DNA from: a virus
Direction: 5' to 3' (one strand)
Length of the DNA: 36,941 nucleotides
IMG/VR virus record: IMGVR_UViG_3300042987_003276
Span: 1 to 36,941 of that record
The notes under the pieces were generated by a model, which was not told the DNA's origin, ran no database searches, and saw only the letters and a program-made list of their open reading frames with translations. Shown here piece by piece: positions 7,674-16,213 of this stretch. Position 1 is the stretch's first letter; every line of letters starts with the position of its first letter. The translations under genes were made by a program, and so were the position numbers.

Positions 7674-8581
7674 GGTCTGTTCGTTAAAGGAACAAAGAGT
7701 TCAGGGAATCGATCAGTGTCTTGATGTTCCCTCTCCCATGCATTCTGCCATTCTGACAAGGAATGATCATGTACTGTGTTGTAATACGCATCATCGCCTA
7801 CCTCAAGAATAATTTTATAGTTGTCGTAGTCTGCAGCAGGGATACGCTCGCCGATCAGCCAAGTAATACCTGGATTCACGGTCACCGTCACGCCTGCTGC
7901 AATCTCACAGCTTGTTTCAGAAAAAGCATTGGCGCTAATAACAGTATCAACAAGGATAGGTCCAACAATTTCGGCGGCGTCAATTTCAGTTTCTTGTAAG
8001 CAAACACTACCATCAACATCTTCCAGCTCAAAGAACGCTTCATCCGTTGGAAACTCAATGACAACACCAAGCTCGTATGCAAGGGGTTCATTGCGCGTTG
8101 ATGAAACACAGATGAGATAGCTACCTGTTTCCAGGGGGAAGTAGCGGTCATCACCACGATCAAGACGTAAACGATCAAAGGTGTTATAAAGATCCGACTG
8201 GACACTCATCACCGTATCTAAATACGGGATATAACGCGTTCCGTTGGTTGACGATTGAACAGAATCTGCATCAAATATAGGATCTCCCTGGATTGGAGTC
8301 TTATTGAGATCGTATGCGGAAACTTGAATGTACTTGGGGCGCGGCGGTCCTTTTGTCAAGATAATCCAAGCTGGCTCAGTCAAATTGACTTGGAACCAGT
8401 GGTTGTAAGTACCGCCGCCAATACCACCGTTAGAGATTTGCCTGGTATCCGCACGTCCAATTGGTTTGTATTGAGCACCAAGCGTACCCTTCAAATAGCG
8501 CAGCGTAGTCTGGCTAAACGTACCAAGTAGTAATGGATCGTTTTGGGTGCGTTGTGACTGACTAAGTGCACTCCTCGACAT
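7670..8581 (-). CDS. Probable virion structural protein (303 aa)
   Basis: I start it at ATG 8581 (MSRSALSQSQRTQNDPLLLG), which gives a 20-nt overlap with the upstream gene; the frame is open eleven codons further, to 8614. The protein has a Gly-rich stretch (ISNGGIGGGTYNHWFQVNLT) followed by an all-beta type sequence with many aromatic residues, as in phage tail or neck proteins (WFQVNLTEPAWIILTKGPPR). No enzyme motif is visible. The operon downstream holds small proteins and a holin-like gene. Structural role is inferred from sequence style. Confidence 0.65.
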   Translation of the reverse strand: MSRSALSQSQRTQNDPLLLGTFSQTTLRYLKGTLGAQYKPIGRADTRQISNGGIGGGTYNHWFQVNLTEPAWIILTKGPPRPKYIQVSAYDLNKTPIQGDPIFDADSVQSSTNGTRYIPYLDTVMSVQSDLYNTFDRLRLDRGDDRYFPLETGSYLICVSSTRNEPLAYELGVVIEFPTDEAFFELEDVDGSVCLQETEIDAAEIVGPILVDTVISANAFSETSCEIAAGVTVTVNPGITWLIGERIPAADYDNYKIILEVGDDAYYNTVHDHSLSEWQNAWEREHQDTDRFPELFVPLTNRP

Positions 8582-9278
8582 ATGGTTCGTAACACATGGC
8601 CTTATCTTCATCATAATCCGGGGTATTTTTGTTTACTAACGGATGTTGAATTGTGCTTTTGTATTGCTTTTCTATGATTTGCTCTGGTTCCTCACGCATT
8701 TGATTCCGTGCTGCATACATCAGTTTTTCAGGGTTGAACTCATAATCAAACGGATGAATGACCTCCGGTGGAAACGTGCGGTTCCAACTTGAGACCATAT
8801 GGAGAGGGTTGAGACACGCCTTGTTTTTGCACAGACGAGTCACAAACATCTTGCCGACATCTCCCCAGGTGCATTGGTAAATCACCTTGTGGGCTGAGAT
8901 GTTATCCGAAAGGCGTTTGTCGCCTATGGAACGATACGAAGGAAAGCGAATGCGAGCGTTGACCAAAGATGGGGCTTCCCAGCAGTCTTCAAAGTGACCA
9001 ACTGAGATCTGCTTCCAGATCATCAGAAGACGTGTCTTGTACGCTGCATGGACGTAATTCAAGTCAAAAGCGCAGTTGTTGCTTTGGATCTTGCGCACGC
9101 AGTCATAGCACCAATGCTGGCTGGTATCACGTATCCGATGACCATAGGCACATGGGAAACCCACGTAATAACCATGTGCTTCCAGTTGTTGGGGAGAAAG
9201 CTGTTCAATGTTGGGTACATGGCGAAAACCGGAGCGTGATTTAGCAATGTCCAACATGCGATTCAAGTTATTAGCCAT
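8562..9278 (-). CDS. Zinc-binding HNH-like endonuclease
   Basis: ATG 9278 is preceded by GAGGAA at 6 nt spacing, a good ribosome-binding site, so the longer frame to 9359 is not needed. This is a 238-residue protein. A first Cys/His cluster (CAYGHRIRDTSQHWCYDC) is followed by helical sequence and then LCKNKACLNPLHMV. The last motif is the hallmark C-x-N-x-x-C-x-N-P-x-H-L of phage HNH endonucleases, although the first His of the HNH motif is not obvious. It could be a freestanding homing nuclease or a DNA-processing enzyme. It is followed by a structural gene in the same operon. Confidence 0.7.
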   Translation of the reverse strand: MANNLNRMLDIAKSRSGFRHVPNIEQLSPQQLEAHGYYVGFPCAYGHRIRDTSQHWCYDCVRKIQSNNCAFDLNYVHAAYKTRLLMIWKQISVGHFEDCWEAPSLVNARIRFPSYRSIGDKRLSDNISAHKVIYQCTWGDVGKMFVTRLCKNKACLNPLHMVSSWNRTFPPEVIHPFDYEFNPEKLMYAARNQMREEPEQIIEKQYKSTIQHPLVNKNTPDYDEDKAMCYEPYVEECT

Positions 9279-9279
9279 G

Positions 9280-9723
9280 TTATTCCTCAATTTTGATGCC
9301 CTGTTCCCGCTCAAGTTGCCTGACGGAGACGCCGTCTTTGGCGAGATGGCTGTACACAAGTTGTCCTTCTGCGTTTCGTACGCGCCTTCGCCACTTAGGT
9401 GCAGGTTTGGGCTTGCGTTGAAACAAGGTCAACTCAAGGCGGTTGTCACGGGTGGGGTTGTCAGCACCGTGCATCACGTCAGCAGTACCAGGGTCTTCAC
9501 CTGTGCGTAGGTAGTAGACGATCCGATGCGCTGTGTAGCGGGTGCCCGCCAGGAAGACGTAGTAGTAACGACCGTCTGCCCGTTGGGTACCAGCCATCTC
9601 TCCGGGCTTGTGGTAGCGCCCTTCTGAGCGCCACACCAGACCTGACGGGTATTCATTTGAGAGGTCCACCTGCTCTTGCAACCACCAGAGCGGCAGCATT
9701 TTCTGGTAAGTACGGGCCACCAA
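9280..9723 (-). CDS. HNH endonuclease (HNH_3-like)
   Basis: This protein is about 147 residues. The core RYTAHRIVYYLRTGEDPG, then VMHGADNPTRDNRLELTLF, is the HNH_3-type arrangement (AHR-x-x-Y, then H-x-D-x-x-x-x-x-N-R). It is similar in layout to the gene at 23219-23776 but lacks the AP2 part. The start is uncertain: TTG 9723, GTG 9720 or ATG 9699, none with a good ribosome-binding site. It is the first gene downstream of the repeat-rich regulatory region. Confidence 0.75.
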   Translation of the reverse strand: MVARTYQKMLPLWWLQEQVDLSNEYPSGLVWRSEGRYHKPGEMAGTQRADGRYYYVFLAGTRYTAHRIVYYLRTGEDPGTADVMHGADNPTRDNRLELTLFQRKPKPAPKWRRRVRNAEGQLVYSHLAKDGVSVRQLEREQGIKIEE

Positions 9724-9735
9724 TACCAGGGATAG

Positions 9736-9775
9736 GGTGTTGTCACAGCATAGCAGGTGTTGTCACGCAAAGCAG
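9736..9775 (+). repeat. Tandem 20-bp repeats (iteron-like)
   Basis: GGTGTTGTCAC occurs at 9736-9746 and again exactly 20 bp later at 9756-9766. The tails are similar (AGCATAGCA and GCAAAGCAG). A degenerate third copy (GGTGTTGCAAGCA) starts at 9797. The 20-bp period is about two helical turns, so bound proteins would sit on one DNA face. Confidence 0.7.
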
Positions 9776-9914
9776 GGCGGAAAAGGGGTAAAAATAGGTG
9801 TTGCAAGCACTCTATTTTTCTTATATAAGGTTTTACGACAACTTGCAGAAAGTGTCGCATTAGCCCTGTTGCATCACGTATCCATTGTCTCATCCTTTTC
9901 TTACTTTGAGAAAC

Positions 9915-9940
9915 TACGACACTTTTGTAAAACTGTCGTA
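9915..9940. repeat. 26-bp dyad TACGACA...TGTCGTA
   Basis: The two halves pair at 11 of 13 positions: TACGACA (9915-9921) and TTTT (9923-9926) against AAAA (9929-9932) and TGTCGTA (9934-9940). A weaker version with CGACA and TGTCG ends lies at 9836-9857. Each dyad is flanked on its outer side by a TATATA box (9820-9830 and 9944-9954). Confidence 0.7.
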
Positions 9941-10084
9941 TTGCTTATATAGGGTTATAGATCCGCCTTGTCACACCAATTTTTGCGCCCATAAGGATGG
10001 TTGCATCACCAGAGTCCTACCCTCCCTTCTTTCCTTGTCGCATCCATCTTGTTTTAGACGCACTCTTGACACCTTTTCAGGCCA

Positions 10085-10120
10085 TAAAAAAGCCCCCACT
10101 GACGTGGAGGCCTGGGGCTT
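10085..10120 (-). terminator. Intrinsic terminator of the glycosyltransferase gene
   Basis: Read on the minus strand, AAGCCC pairs with GGGCTT and an inner CCAC pairs with GTGG around a GTCA loop; a run of six T follows. It lies 13 nt past the stop codon of the gene ending at 10133. Confidence 0.85.
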
Positions 10121-10132
10121 GTGACAATCTCA

Positions 10133-11422
10133 TCAATTGCGCAAACTGGCTAATTCTCGTTTGGGACTCTTGCGACGCTTTGCTTTTCGCTTCGGTTGCT
10201 CACTGATCTCATTTGAGACCGAGTGATCAACTTGATTCATGACGTCCTCGAAGATGCCGCCAAACTGAGACGCAACCGTATCCCATGAGAATTGAGGATC
10301 TGTTACCCGCTGGTAGCAGGCCTCACCCACTCGATCCCGACGTTTTGTGTCGTAGTACAAAATGTCTAGAAGTTCAGTGAGGTGCTCAGAGGACGGGCAT
10401 GGCATCTCACGTGCGTAGTTAGTATCCACATCGATGTGGTCGCAACGGATCAGCTCGCCACATCCCTCAAAGATCTCCTTGCATGACGTATGGTCAGGCA
10501 CCACTTGCGCCACACCACAGGCTGCGTGTTCAAAGTTGACAAGGCCCCAGCCCTCGCCCTTACAGGTGTTGACGCCCACATCGACAGCGTTATAGATGGT
10601 GTTCAGCATGTCCACCGATACGTTCGGCGGCCCTTCCGTCTGCGTAGTCATGATGATGCGTCCGTTCGGATCCAGCCCCACCCGTGACATTTCTCGTGCA
10701 AAGACACCCATCACATCCCAGCCCTGGTCCTTAAGCCCCATATGTAGATACAGTTGCGCTTCCGGCTTATCGACTGCAAAGCGAGCAAAGCCCTGGATCG
10801 TGATGTCAATTCGTTTGCGGAACTGGTTCCTGTTCCCGTTGAAAACAATGAATAAGTCTTCTTTAAGTCCCAGCTTGCGACGGCACTCCTTCTTATCCAG
10901 TGGATAGAACTGCCCTGGTGTTACGCCATGGGGAATGACGGCAATGGGCTTGCGGATCCCGCCGGCCACAAATTCGTGCGCACCAAATTCTGTGTACGAA
11001 ATGATGGCATCCCAATCGTTGGCGGTATCAGCGAGGCAACCAATCCACCCATACGAATCCATGGGGGCATAACCCACGAACTTGAATTTGCCCTGCTTAT
11101 GTAGGTCTTCAATCTGCCGGTATTGTTCATTGATGATCCACATGTCATTGATGGTGAACACAATGTCAGGTTGTTCACGTTCAACGATCTCGCGAATGCG
11201 TTGCTCACCGAAGGGTGCGGTTTGGAATCGATTGGATGACGGATAAATCTTGAAGTCTTTCTGTTGCTCGCACGGATCCCCCCACCAGTTATGACCAAGG
11301 ACTACAATTTCAAAATCATCCTTAAGGCGATAGATGACGTTTTCAGTGACACGAGCAAAGCCGGTCATTGCAACAATGTCACCACACCACAATACTTTTG
11401 TTTTTTTTGTCAAGGCAATCAA
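10133..11422 (-). CDS. Glycosyltransferase, GT4 family (GT-B fold)
   Basis: This is a 429-residue protein starting at TTG 11422; no ATG exists before residue 19 and the typical GT-B beginning (KVLWCGDIVAMTGFARVTEN) starts at residue 9. The C-terminal half carries the nucleotide-sugar donor site: IVFNGNRNQFRKRIDITIQG and, later, NTCKGEGWGLVNFEHAACGV, which has the E-x7-E arrangement of retaining GT4 enzymes, followed by VVPDHTSCKEIF. The C-terminus is very basic (KRKAKRRKSPKREL). It may glycosylate virion proteins, phage DNA or host envelope molecules; the acceptor cannot be read from sequence. It is transcribed alone and has its own terminator. Confidence 0.88.
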   Translation of the reverse strand: MIALTKKTKVLWCGDIVAMTGFARVTENVIYRLKDDFEIVVLGHNWWGDPCEQQKDFKIYPSSNRFQTAPFGEQRIREIVEREQPDIVFTINDMWIINEQYRQIEDLHKQGKFKFVGYAPMDSYGWIGCLADTANDWDAIISYTEFGAHEFVAGGIRKPIAVIPHGVTPGQFYPLDKKECRRKLGLKEDLFIVFNGNRNQFRKRIDITIQGFARFAVDKPEAQLYLHMGLKDQGWDVMGVFAREMSRVGLDPNGRIIMTTQTEGPPNVSVDMLNTIYNAVDVGVNTCKGEGWGLVNFEHAACGVAQVVPDHTSCKEIFEGCGELIRCDHIDVDTNYAREMPCPSSEHLTELLDILYYDTKRRDRVGEACYQRVTDPQFSWDTVASQFGGIFEDVMNQVDHSVSNEISEQPKRKAKRRKSPKRELASLRN

Positions 11423-11482
11423 GAGTAACTTGATTTACTATACCGAAAATTAAAAGAACGTAGACTAGAAAAAAACTATATT

Positions 11483-12376
11483 ATGAATCAAGCTGCGCTT
11501 GCCGGGAAGTTTCTACAGTTACAACAAAATGATTTATTCCAAGAAGCTGTAGAAGGAACGCTACTTGGCGGAACAGCAGGCCTTACCCAACTTGGTACTG
11601 ACACGCCGCCAGCTCAGGTTGCGATTCAAACCTTGGCGGGAATTGCTGGCGGTGTAGGCATTGGCTTATTAGGAAAATCTATTGGAGCACGTATAGGTAA
11701 AGCAATTAATCCTAACGCTTTAAAAAATCAAGAAGGCGTCTTAGCAACCATAGGCCGAACAACAGGACAAAAAACTTTAGCCAAAGGCGCAGCCGAACAA
11801 GCTCGCTATGCAAAAGGACAGCTTAAACAAGAGATAAAAGAGCAGACTTCCGCTCAACTTTTAAACGAAGCTTTACAAAATCCACAAGCATTTGCTGGTA
11901 AATATGGAGTTAATCCTGAAACTTTTAAAAAATATCATACGGCTGTAGGAGCGGCTAGCCAAGCACGTGCCGGGCTGGAGACATTGGAAAATCTTTCTCC
12001 AGAACAACGCAAGCAACTAGGCGCTGCTGCTCAACAAGTAATGGAACAAGGGTTTAATCAAGTTGAGCATTTAATTAATACTCAAGCTGCAGCGCATTTA
12101 GATAACAATCTTATGAAAATGGCAATGCTCAATAAGAGCAAAACCGTCCCCGGAACGGATATAAACATTGGATCTGCGTTTGAAGCTCTTCTAAAAGATG
12201 CAAAACCAATTACTGGGGAACACTTGGGACGCGCAGCGGGCCGTTTTATTGGTGATGAAGTAGGCGTTGCTCTTGGGATGGGTCTTGGCGGCGCGCTATC
12301 AGGAGCACTTGGTATCAAATCAGAAAAGGATAAAAAGATTGAAGAGCTAGAACGCCAGCTAGGTCGGAGTTACTGA
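11483..12376 (+). CDS. Alanine/glycine-rich membrane-associated protein, candidate internal virion protein
   Basis: This is a 297-residue protein starting with ATG at 11483. Residues 25-80 hold Gly/Ala-rich hydrophobic stretches (QTLAGIAGGVGIGLLGKSIG). The middle is helical and polar (residues 90-210). A second Gly/Ala-rich stretch (GVALGMGLGGALSGALGI) lies before a charged coiled-coil end (EKDKKIEELERQLGRSY). Its first residues (QAALAGKFLQ) resemble the start of the gene at 18857 (PFQLAGKFLN). The pattern suits an ejected internal or membrane-inserting virion protein. It overlaps speD tail to tail by 18 nt. Its low-GC, A-rich codon use differs from flanking genes. Confidence 0.65.
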   Translation: MNQAALAGKFLQLQQNDLFQEAVEGTLLGGTAGLTQLGTDTPPAQVAIQTLAGIAGGVGIGLLGKSIGARIGKAINPNALKNQEGVLATIGRTTGQKTLAKGAAEQARYAKGQLKQEIKEQTSAQLLNEALQNPQAFAGKYGVNPETFKKYHTAVGAASQARAGLETLENLSPEQRKQLGAAAQQVMEQGFNQVEHLINTQAAAHLDNNLMKMAMLNKSKTVPGTDINIGSAFEALLKDAKPITGEHLGRAAGRFIGDEVGVALGMGLGGALSGALGIKSEKDKKIEELERQLGRSY

Positions 12377-12709
12377 CCGTTCTAACTCTTTCTGCTCTAC
12401 AGTACCAGCTTTTAACTTTTCCGATAAAAATCTTGCGGCCTTGTGTGTCTGTGTAGTATCACCACAAGTGTAGAGATCGATTGCGCAATAACCAATTTCT
12501 GGCCACGTATGGATAGAGGCATGCGATTCCGCTAGCAAAGCAAGTAGCGTTACCCCTTGCGGCTGGAATTTTTCCCCAAAGATCCGAAGGATGGTAGCTT
12601 TTGCCATCACAAGAGAAGCCTCAAGCAATCGTTGAAGCTCCTCATAGTCATCAAGGATCTGCTTATCGCAGTCGTACAGATCCAAAATAAGGTGACGGCC
12701 GTTGCTCAC
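12359..12709 (-). CDS. speD: S-adenosylmethionine decarboxylase (polyamine synthesis)
   Basis: This is a 116-residue prokaryotic-type AdoMet decarboxylase proenzyme. The self-cleavage motif ESHASIHTWPE is intact, so cleavage between E61 and S62 would create the pyruvoyl group. The other key residues are present at the usual spacing: H67 and C82 (in LYTCGD). The enzyme makes decarboxylated AdoMet, the aminopropyl donor for spermidine. speD is known from marine cyanophages as an auxiliary metabolic gene. GTG at 12709 overlaps the TGA of the primase gene, so it is co-translated with replication genes, which suggests that polyamines are made during DNA replication. No spermidine synthase gene is seen here. 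Confidence 0.93.
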   Translation of the reverse strand: MSNGRHLILDLYDCDKQILDDYEELQRLLEASLVMAKATILRIFGEKFQPQGVTLLALLAESHASIHTWPEIGYCAIDLYTCGDTTQTHKAARFLSEKLKAGTVEQKELERSVTPT

Positions 12710-15339
12710 AGCGCTTCTACAGGTTCTTCCATTCTCTCATGGTTATCCATGGTTGGGTCAACCCCGTACATAGGGGCGTACTTTTCAGGATTAGCGGCCA
12801 CTTCTACCACCGATGGGTAGTTCTCATATTTGGATGGGTTGGACTCCCTGATTGCCACATTAAAGATCTGTAAACCCTTGGTGGTCTTCTTGGAGAAGAC
12901 GTTGATCTTAAGCTGGTGCTTACAGATGTCAAAGAAGAGCACTTCAAAGCGACCACGACCAACGGAACCAATGTTGGTACCACGGCAGAACTCAGCGTAG
13001 CTGGGATACAACCATTGATTCCAGTTGTTGTAGTAGTTGTTGGTTCCTTGTGCAGCTTTACAAATACCAAGGACTGACCGTACACCTGGATCAAAGACCA
13101 GATGCTTGTCCATCCAATCGAGCACAGGGTTGGAACGCAGGCTTTGCTCCTTCTCATACCGCTGGAAGAAATCAACATGCTTAGCGGTTTCCATCAGGTA
13201 GGAACGCATGTCTTCTTCCGACATGTCCAGGAGCCAGTTCACAAGCCCTGGCAGCAAAGGAGAAAAAATTCCCTGCGGATTCCCCTTGGCATCGAACTTA
13301 ATCAGTTCTTTTTGTTCGTGTTGTGCGCCCGTAAACGGACGATCGAATGGAATAGTGAGACGACGACGAGCAAGACCAGAGGTGTAGTCAGTGGACTGGA
13401 TGGCTTCATTAGCAGTAATGATGACCATTCCGTGGTACTGAAAAGGATCTAACGTCTCCCCCTGGTACTTACGCTCAGAACGAATCCAGTCACCACCCGT
13501 GATTGCTTTCAGTTTGGATACGGAACCACCCCAACGATCAGCATCCTGGAACAGCAGGAGCTTTTTACCCATGTAAGCCGCTGCTTCAAAGCGGTTCTTC
13601 TCCATGTTCTCAAAGTCCGTGGAGTAGGTATTGCTCTTGCCAACCAGTGCTACTGCCAAGTTTGCGTAGGTTGATTTACCTGACTTACCAGGACCCACAA
13701 TCTCAACAAACTTCTGAATCTCGTAGCAACCAAGTAGTGTTGCCCGCAGCCATGCCCTAAGTACCTGGGTGCGATTCCAAGAATTGTGTTGAGTGTGCTT
13801 CAACCATTTAATGATGTCTTCACAAGTAGCCGATGCGTCGTACTCATACGGCATTTGTTGCGTCATGTAAAAATCACGACGGAAAGCATGCAGCTCTCTG
13901 GTGGCTACTTCTAATACACCGTTGGTGAAAAGCAGGTATTCAGCACCGTCATACCACTCATCAAACGGAATCATGGACTGGAGCTGTTTGTAGATGTCCT
14001 CTAGCAGGTTTTGCGTGAAACCATTGGGCAACCAATCAGTAGTGGAAAGGTACTGCATTTTTGTCCGGATGGAGCCCATCATCTCCACCCTGGTCATACG
14101 CTCCCATAATCCTTTACGCTTGTCGTATAAAAAGAATTGATTATGAGGTTGACTGAACCGGAGATCTCCATTGAACATGGCGAAGACCTGATCCGCGATG
14201 ACGCTCGATGGCAATCTCTTCGGCTTTTCATTTTTTGAGTCTTCTTTCTTGTTGGAGTTCCATGACACCGGAGTCGTTGTCGATTGAACGCTACGTGCAG
14301 AAGGATCTACCAATTCAACAAGTGCTTCCATGTGGTCTGCAATGTCCTGTTCAAGTTGAGGAAGAATTTCAGATACAGCGGTTATTGTCTCATCATCAAC
14401 ACTCTGAACACGGTGATCCTCAGACTGAACCCACCCATACTCCTTTGCAGCATGAATTAGAGAACCAATCCCACGACCACCATTCCGGCTAAAGGAAAGC
14501 CAACGCTTATGGCATTCACCCTCTTTGTACTTATCGGATTGTTTGGACCATTCATCCCATACGTCCAACAGCGATTCATCCAACGAATGAAGCGTCTGAC
14601 CGACCATGATCCAGATGTCGTAGTCATCAGTAGCCTCTGGAGGCATGCCCCAAGTTGCTTCCGTAGCAAGCTTGATGTCTCGATCAAGACCAACAACGGA
14701 TTGGATAGCAAACGTTGGACCAATGACCCGTGATGTTTCCTGGGATGGCTTCCCTAACTTGGCGTTTTTGGTGATGATGCCATTCAGGATCCATTCCGGC
14801 AGTTCAGGCAGATCACTGGCCCACTCAAAACCAAGGTTTTCTCCTGTGTAATACCCATCCGTTTGTGGATGCACACCCATCAGCACACCTTGGTGCCGCT
14901 TCCACAAGATCTCAAGTTTTTCTTTATCTTCCTCTGCGTGCCAGACGTATTTGTTGCGGAGGAAGTGCTTGTGTTTCTCCCGATCTAGTTTGTAGAGCTT
15001 GCGTTCGCGGCCAATTTTACCGCTGAAGATGGTAAGGGTGGCAGGCAGCGCATCCTGGAGGGGGAGTCCACTGATCTGTTCGACAAGGGAGTATACGCTT
15101 GGGCCATCCACATCCACCCATACAAGGCCAAAGGGATGGTTGTAGACAGGACCACCAAGGACGCCGATTGCTTTGCAGTCACCTGTTGCTAGCTCTTCTT
15201 CAATTTCTTTGACACTAAAGGGTTTGTTCTGCCATCCTTGGATGTAGGGATCCTTGTTGCCACCCAAGGGAGTAAGTGGCCAATCCAGTGGGATGAGATC
15301 AAGACGAATTTCGCCTGGTTTAACGGATTGATTTGTCAT
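12706..15339 (-). CDS. PrimPol-SF3 helicase fusion (replicative primase/helicase)
   Basis: This is an 877-residue protein. The N-terminal part is an archaeo-eukaryotic primase/polymerase domain: the metal-binding WVDVDGP at 74-80 and QGVLMGVHPQTDGYYTG at 150-166. Residues about 235-285 match a primase C-terminal (PriCT-2) helical motif (DIWIMVGQTLHSLDESLLDV). After a linker, a D5-type superfamily 3 helicase follows: Walker A GPGKSGKST (549-557), Walker B LLLFQDAD (594-601), motif C VIITANE (639-645) and an arginine pair near 658. It should synthesise primers and unwind the fork. It overlaps the 62-residue gene upstream (ATGA) and speD downstream. The system thus uses PrimPol/SF3, not a T7- or T4-style primase-helicase. 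Confidence 0.92.
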   Translation of the reverse strand: MTNQSVKPGEIRLDLIPLDWPLTPLGGNKDPYIQGWQNKPFSVKEIEEELATGDCKAIGVLGGPVYNHPFGLVWVDVDGPSVYSLVEQISGLPLQDALPATLTIFSGKIGRERKLYKLDREKHKHFLRNKYVWHAEEDKEKLEILWKRHQGVLMGVHPQTDGYYTGENLGFEWASDLPELPEWILNGIITKNAKLGKPSQETSRVIGPTFAIQSVVGLDRDIKLATEATWGMPPEATDDYDIWIMVGQTLHSLDESLLDVWDEWSKQSDKYKEGECHKRWLSFSRNGGRGIGSLIHAAKEYGWVQSEDHRVQSVDDETITAVSEILPQLEQDIADHMEALVELVDPSARSVQSTTTPVSWNSNKKEDSKNEKPKRLPSSVIADQVFAMFNGDLRFSQPHNQFFLYDKRKGLWERMTRVEMMGSIRTKMQYLSTTDWLPNGFTQNLLEDIYKQLQSMIPFDEWYDGAEYLLFTNGVLEVATRELHAFRRDFYMTQQMPYEYDASATCEDIIKWLKHTQHNSWNRTQVLRAWLRATLLGCYEIQKFVEIVGPGKSGKSTYANLAVALVGKSNTYSTDFENMEKNRFEAAAYMGKKLLLFQDADRWGGSVSKLKAITGGDWIRSERKYQGETLDPFQYHGMVIITANEAIQSTDYTSGLARRRLTIPFDRPFTGAQHEQKELIKFDAKGNPQGIFSPLLPGLVNWLLDMSEEDMRSYLMETAKHVDFFQRYEKEQSLRSNPVLDWMDKHLVFDPGVRSVLGICKAAQGTNNYYNNWNQWLYPSYAEFCRGTNIGSVGRGRFEVLFFDICKHQLKINVFSKKTTKGLQIFNVAIRESNPSKYENYPSVVEVAANPEKYAPMYGVDPTMDNHERMEEPVEAL

Positions 15340-15524
15340 GCGTCCACCGAATTCTTGATTTCTACTTTAAAGGTTCTGTCTGGGAAAAAGTCCTCCTTCA
15401 TGATGTTGTAGGCATGGAGGTGCATAAGTGTGGGCAGTAAGAACACGTCTTCATCCACAGCAGTTTGCATGCTGTGCATAAGCGCATTCATCCACTGCCC
15501 CATGCTGATGACATGGGTTGACAT
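15336..15524 (-). CDS. Small hypothetical protein (62 aa) upstream of primase
   Basis: ATG 15524 to TGA 15336, overlapping the primase ATG as ATGA. The sequence is Met/His-rich (MGQWMNALMHSMQTAVDEDV, LPTLMHLHAYNIMKEDFFPD). The overlap and good conservation style suggest a real replication-operon protein. No family recognised. Confidence 0.65.
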   Translation of the reverse strand: MSTHVISMGQWMNALMHSMQTAVDEDVFLLPTLMHLHAYNIMKEDFFPDRTFKVEIKNSVDA

Positions 15525-15613
15525 GGAAGACCTGTTCGACGTTCCTTTAGTTTACGGCGCCCAAGCTGTTCCGCCTCCCAAAACAAAGTTAAGATTCCCA
15601 AGTCTTAGTAGAC

Positions 15614-16147
15614 TCATTCTTTTTGGCAGTCAAGTTGACCGGGCCAGCTACGATTTCCTTTCTTTATATTTTCTTCAGCTGTTAGGATTTGAAGATTTGT
15701 TTCCACGTGCAAACCACAAAGGTATTTGCTTTGTAGTGGATAAATATGATCTACATGGTGTTTTATACCCGTCTTTTTTGTTAATTCAGCAGCTTTTTTG
15801 TATAGGTATTTTATTTTTTCATGGTCAGCCCAAGAAGCTATAGCAAACGTTTTCGCCGCCTTTCTTTTCATTTTTAATGCGGCTCTTTTATGGGTATTGT
15901 TTTTAGCCCATTCTCTATTTCTTTTTCGTGCTTTATCTATATTTTTATTTCTCCAGTTATTTACAAGTTGACGATATCTGACCCTGTTGGCTTCCTTCCA
16001 TTCACGTTGAAGTTTGTTTAGTTTTTTACGGTTATTTTTTGCCCACTTTTTGTAATATAATTTTTTACATTCTAAACATCTTTTATTTGTAACAGGATAT
16101 TGATGAAGTCCTTTGCGACAAAGCTTAAAACCAGGTAGGATGTCCAT
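15614..16147 (-). CDS. HNH endonuclease, probable homing type
   Basis: This is a 177-residue protein. The N-terminus has Cys ligands (C10, C24, C27), followed by a long, very basic helical region (residues 28-105). The C-terminal HNH core is [20 protein letters not shown] with N151. The gene is strikingly richer in A and T than its neighbours, with runs of A/T in codon third positions, which marks it as a recent arrival. It separates the primase operon from the nuclease gene and has no overlap with either, as expected of a freestanding homing gene. Confidence 0.85.
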   Translation of the reverse strand: MDILPGFKLCRKGLHQYPVTNKRCLECKKLYYKKWAKNNRKKLNKLQREWKEANRVRYRQLVNNWRNKNIDKARKRNREWAKNNTHKRAALKMKRKAAKTFAIASWADHEKIKYLYKKAAELTKKTGIKHHVDHIYPLQSKYLCGLHVETNLQILTAEENIKKGNRSWPGQLDCQKE

Positions 16148-16172
16148 GTGACCAGTACAAGTGGTTGCCGTT

Positions 16173-16199
16173 GGGCAGGGTGTTGACGCACCGCTGCCC
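16173..16199. other. Strong hairpin between HNH and nuclease-side genes
   Basis: GGGCAG (16173-16178) pairs with CTGCCC (16194-16199), and an inner GGTG pairs with CACC. No T run follows on the minus strand; on the plus strand TTTAATT follows. It could be a processing or weak termination site at the boundary of the HNH insertion. Confidence 0.5.
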
Positions 16200-16213
16200 T
16201 TTAATTGTAACAG

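Larger units (their letters stand above)
9724..10132. promoter_or_regulatory. Gene-free regulatory region with tandem repeats and paired dyads
   Basis: No convincing gene lies in these 409 bp. It holds (a) two tandem 20-bp copies starting GGTGTTGTCAC (9736 and 9756) and a third shortened copy at 9797; (b) two inverted 36-bp elements, each made of TATATAAG, TACGACA and AAAGTGTCG, at 9822-9857 and, reversed, at 9915-9951; (c) further TTGTCAC at 9968-9974 and its complement at 10121-10127; and (d) a terminator for the glycosyltransferase gene at its right end. The layout suits repressor or initiator binding, with promoter activity towards the minus-strand operon at 9723. Confidence 0.6.

Noticed and set aside
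9399-9791. Plus-strand open frame over the HNH gene
   Set aside because: It is the antisense shadow of a gene with clear HNH motifs and has no start signal.
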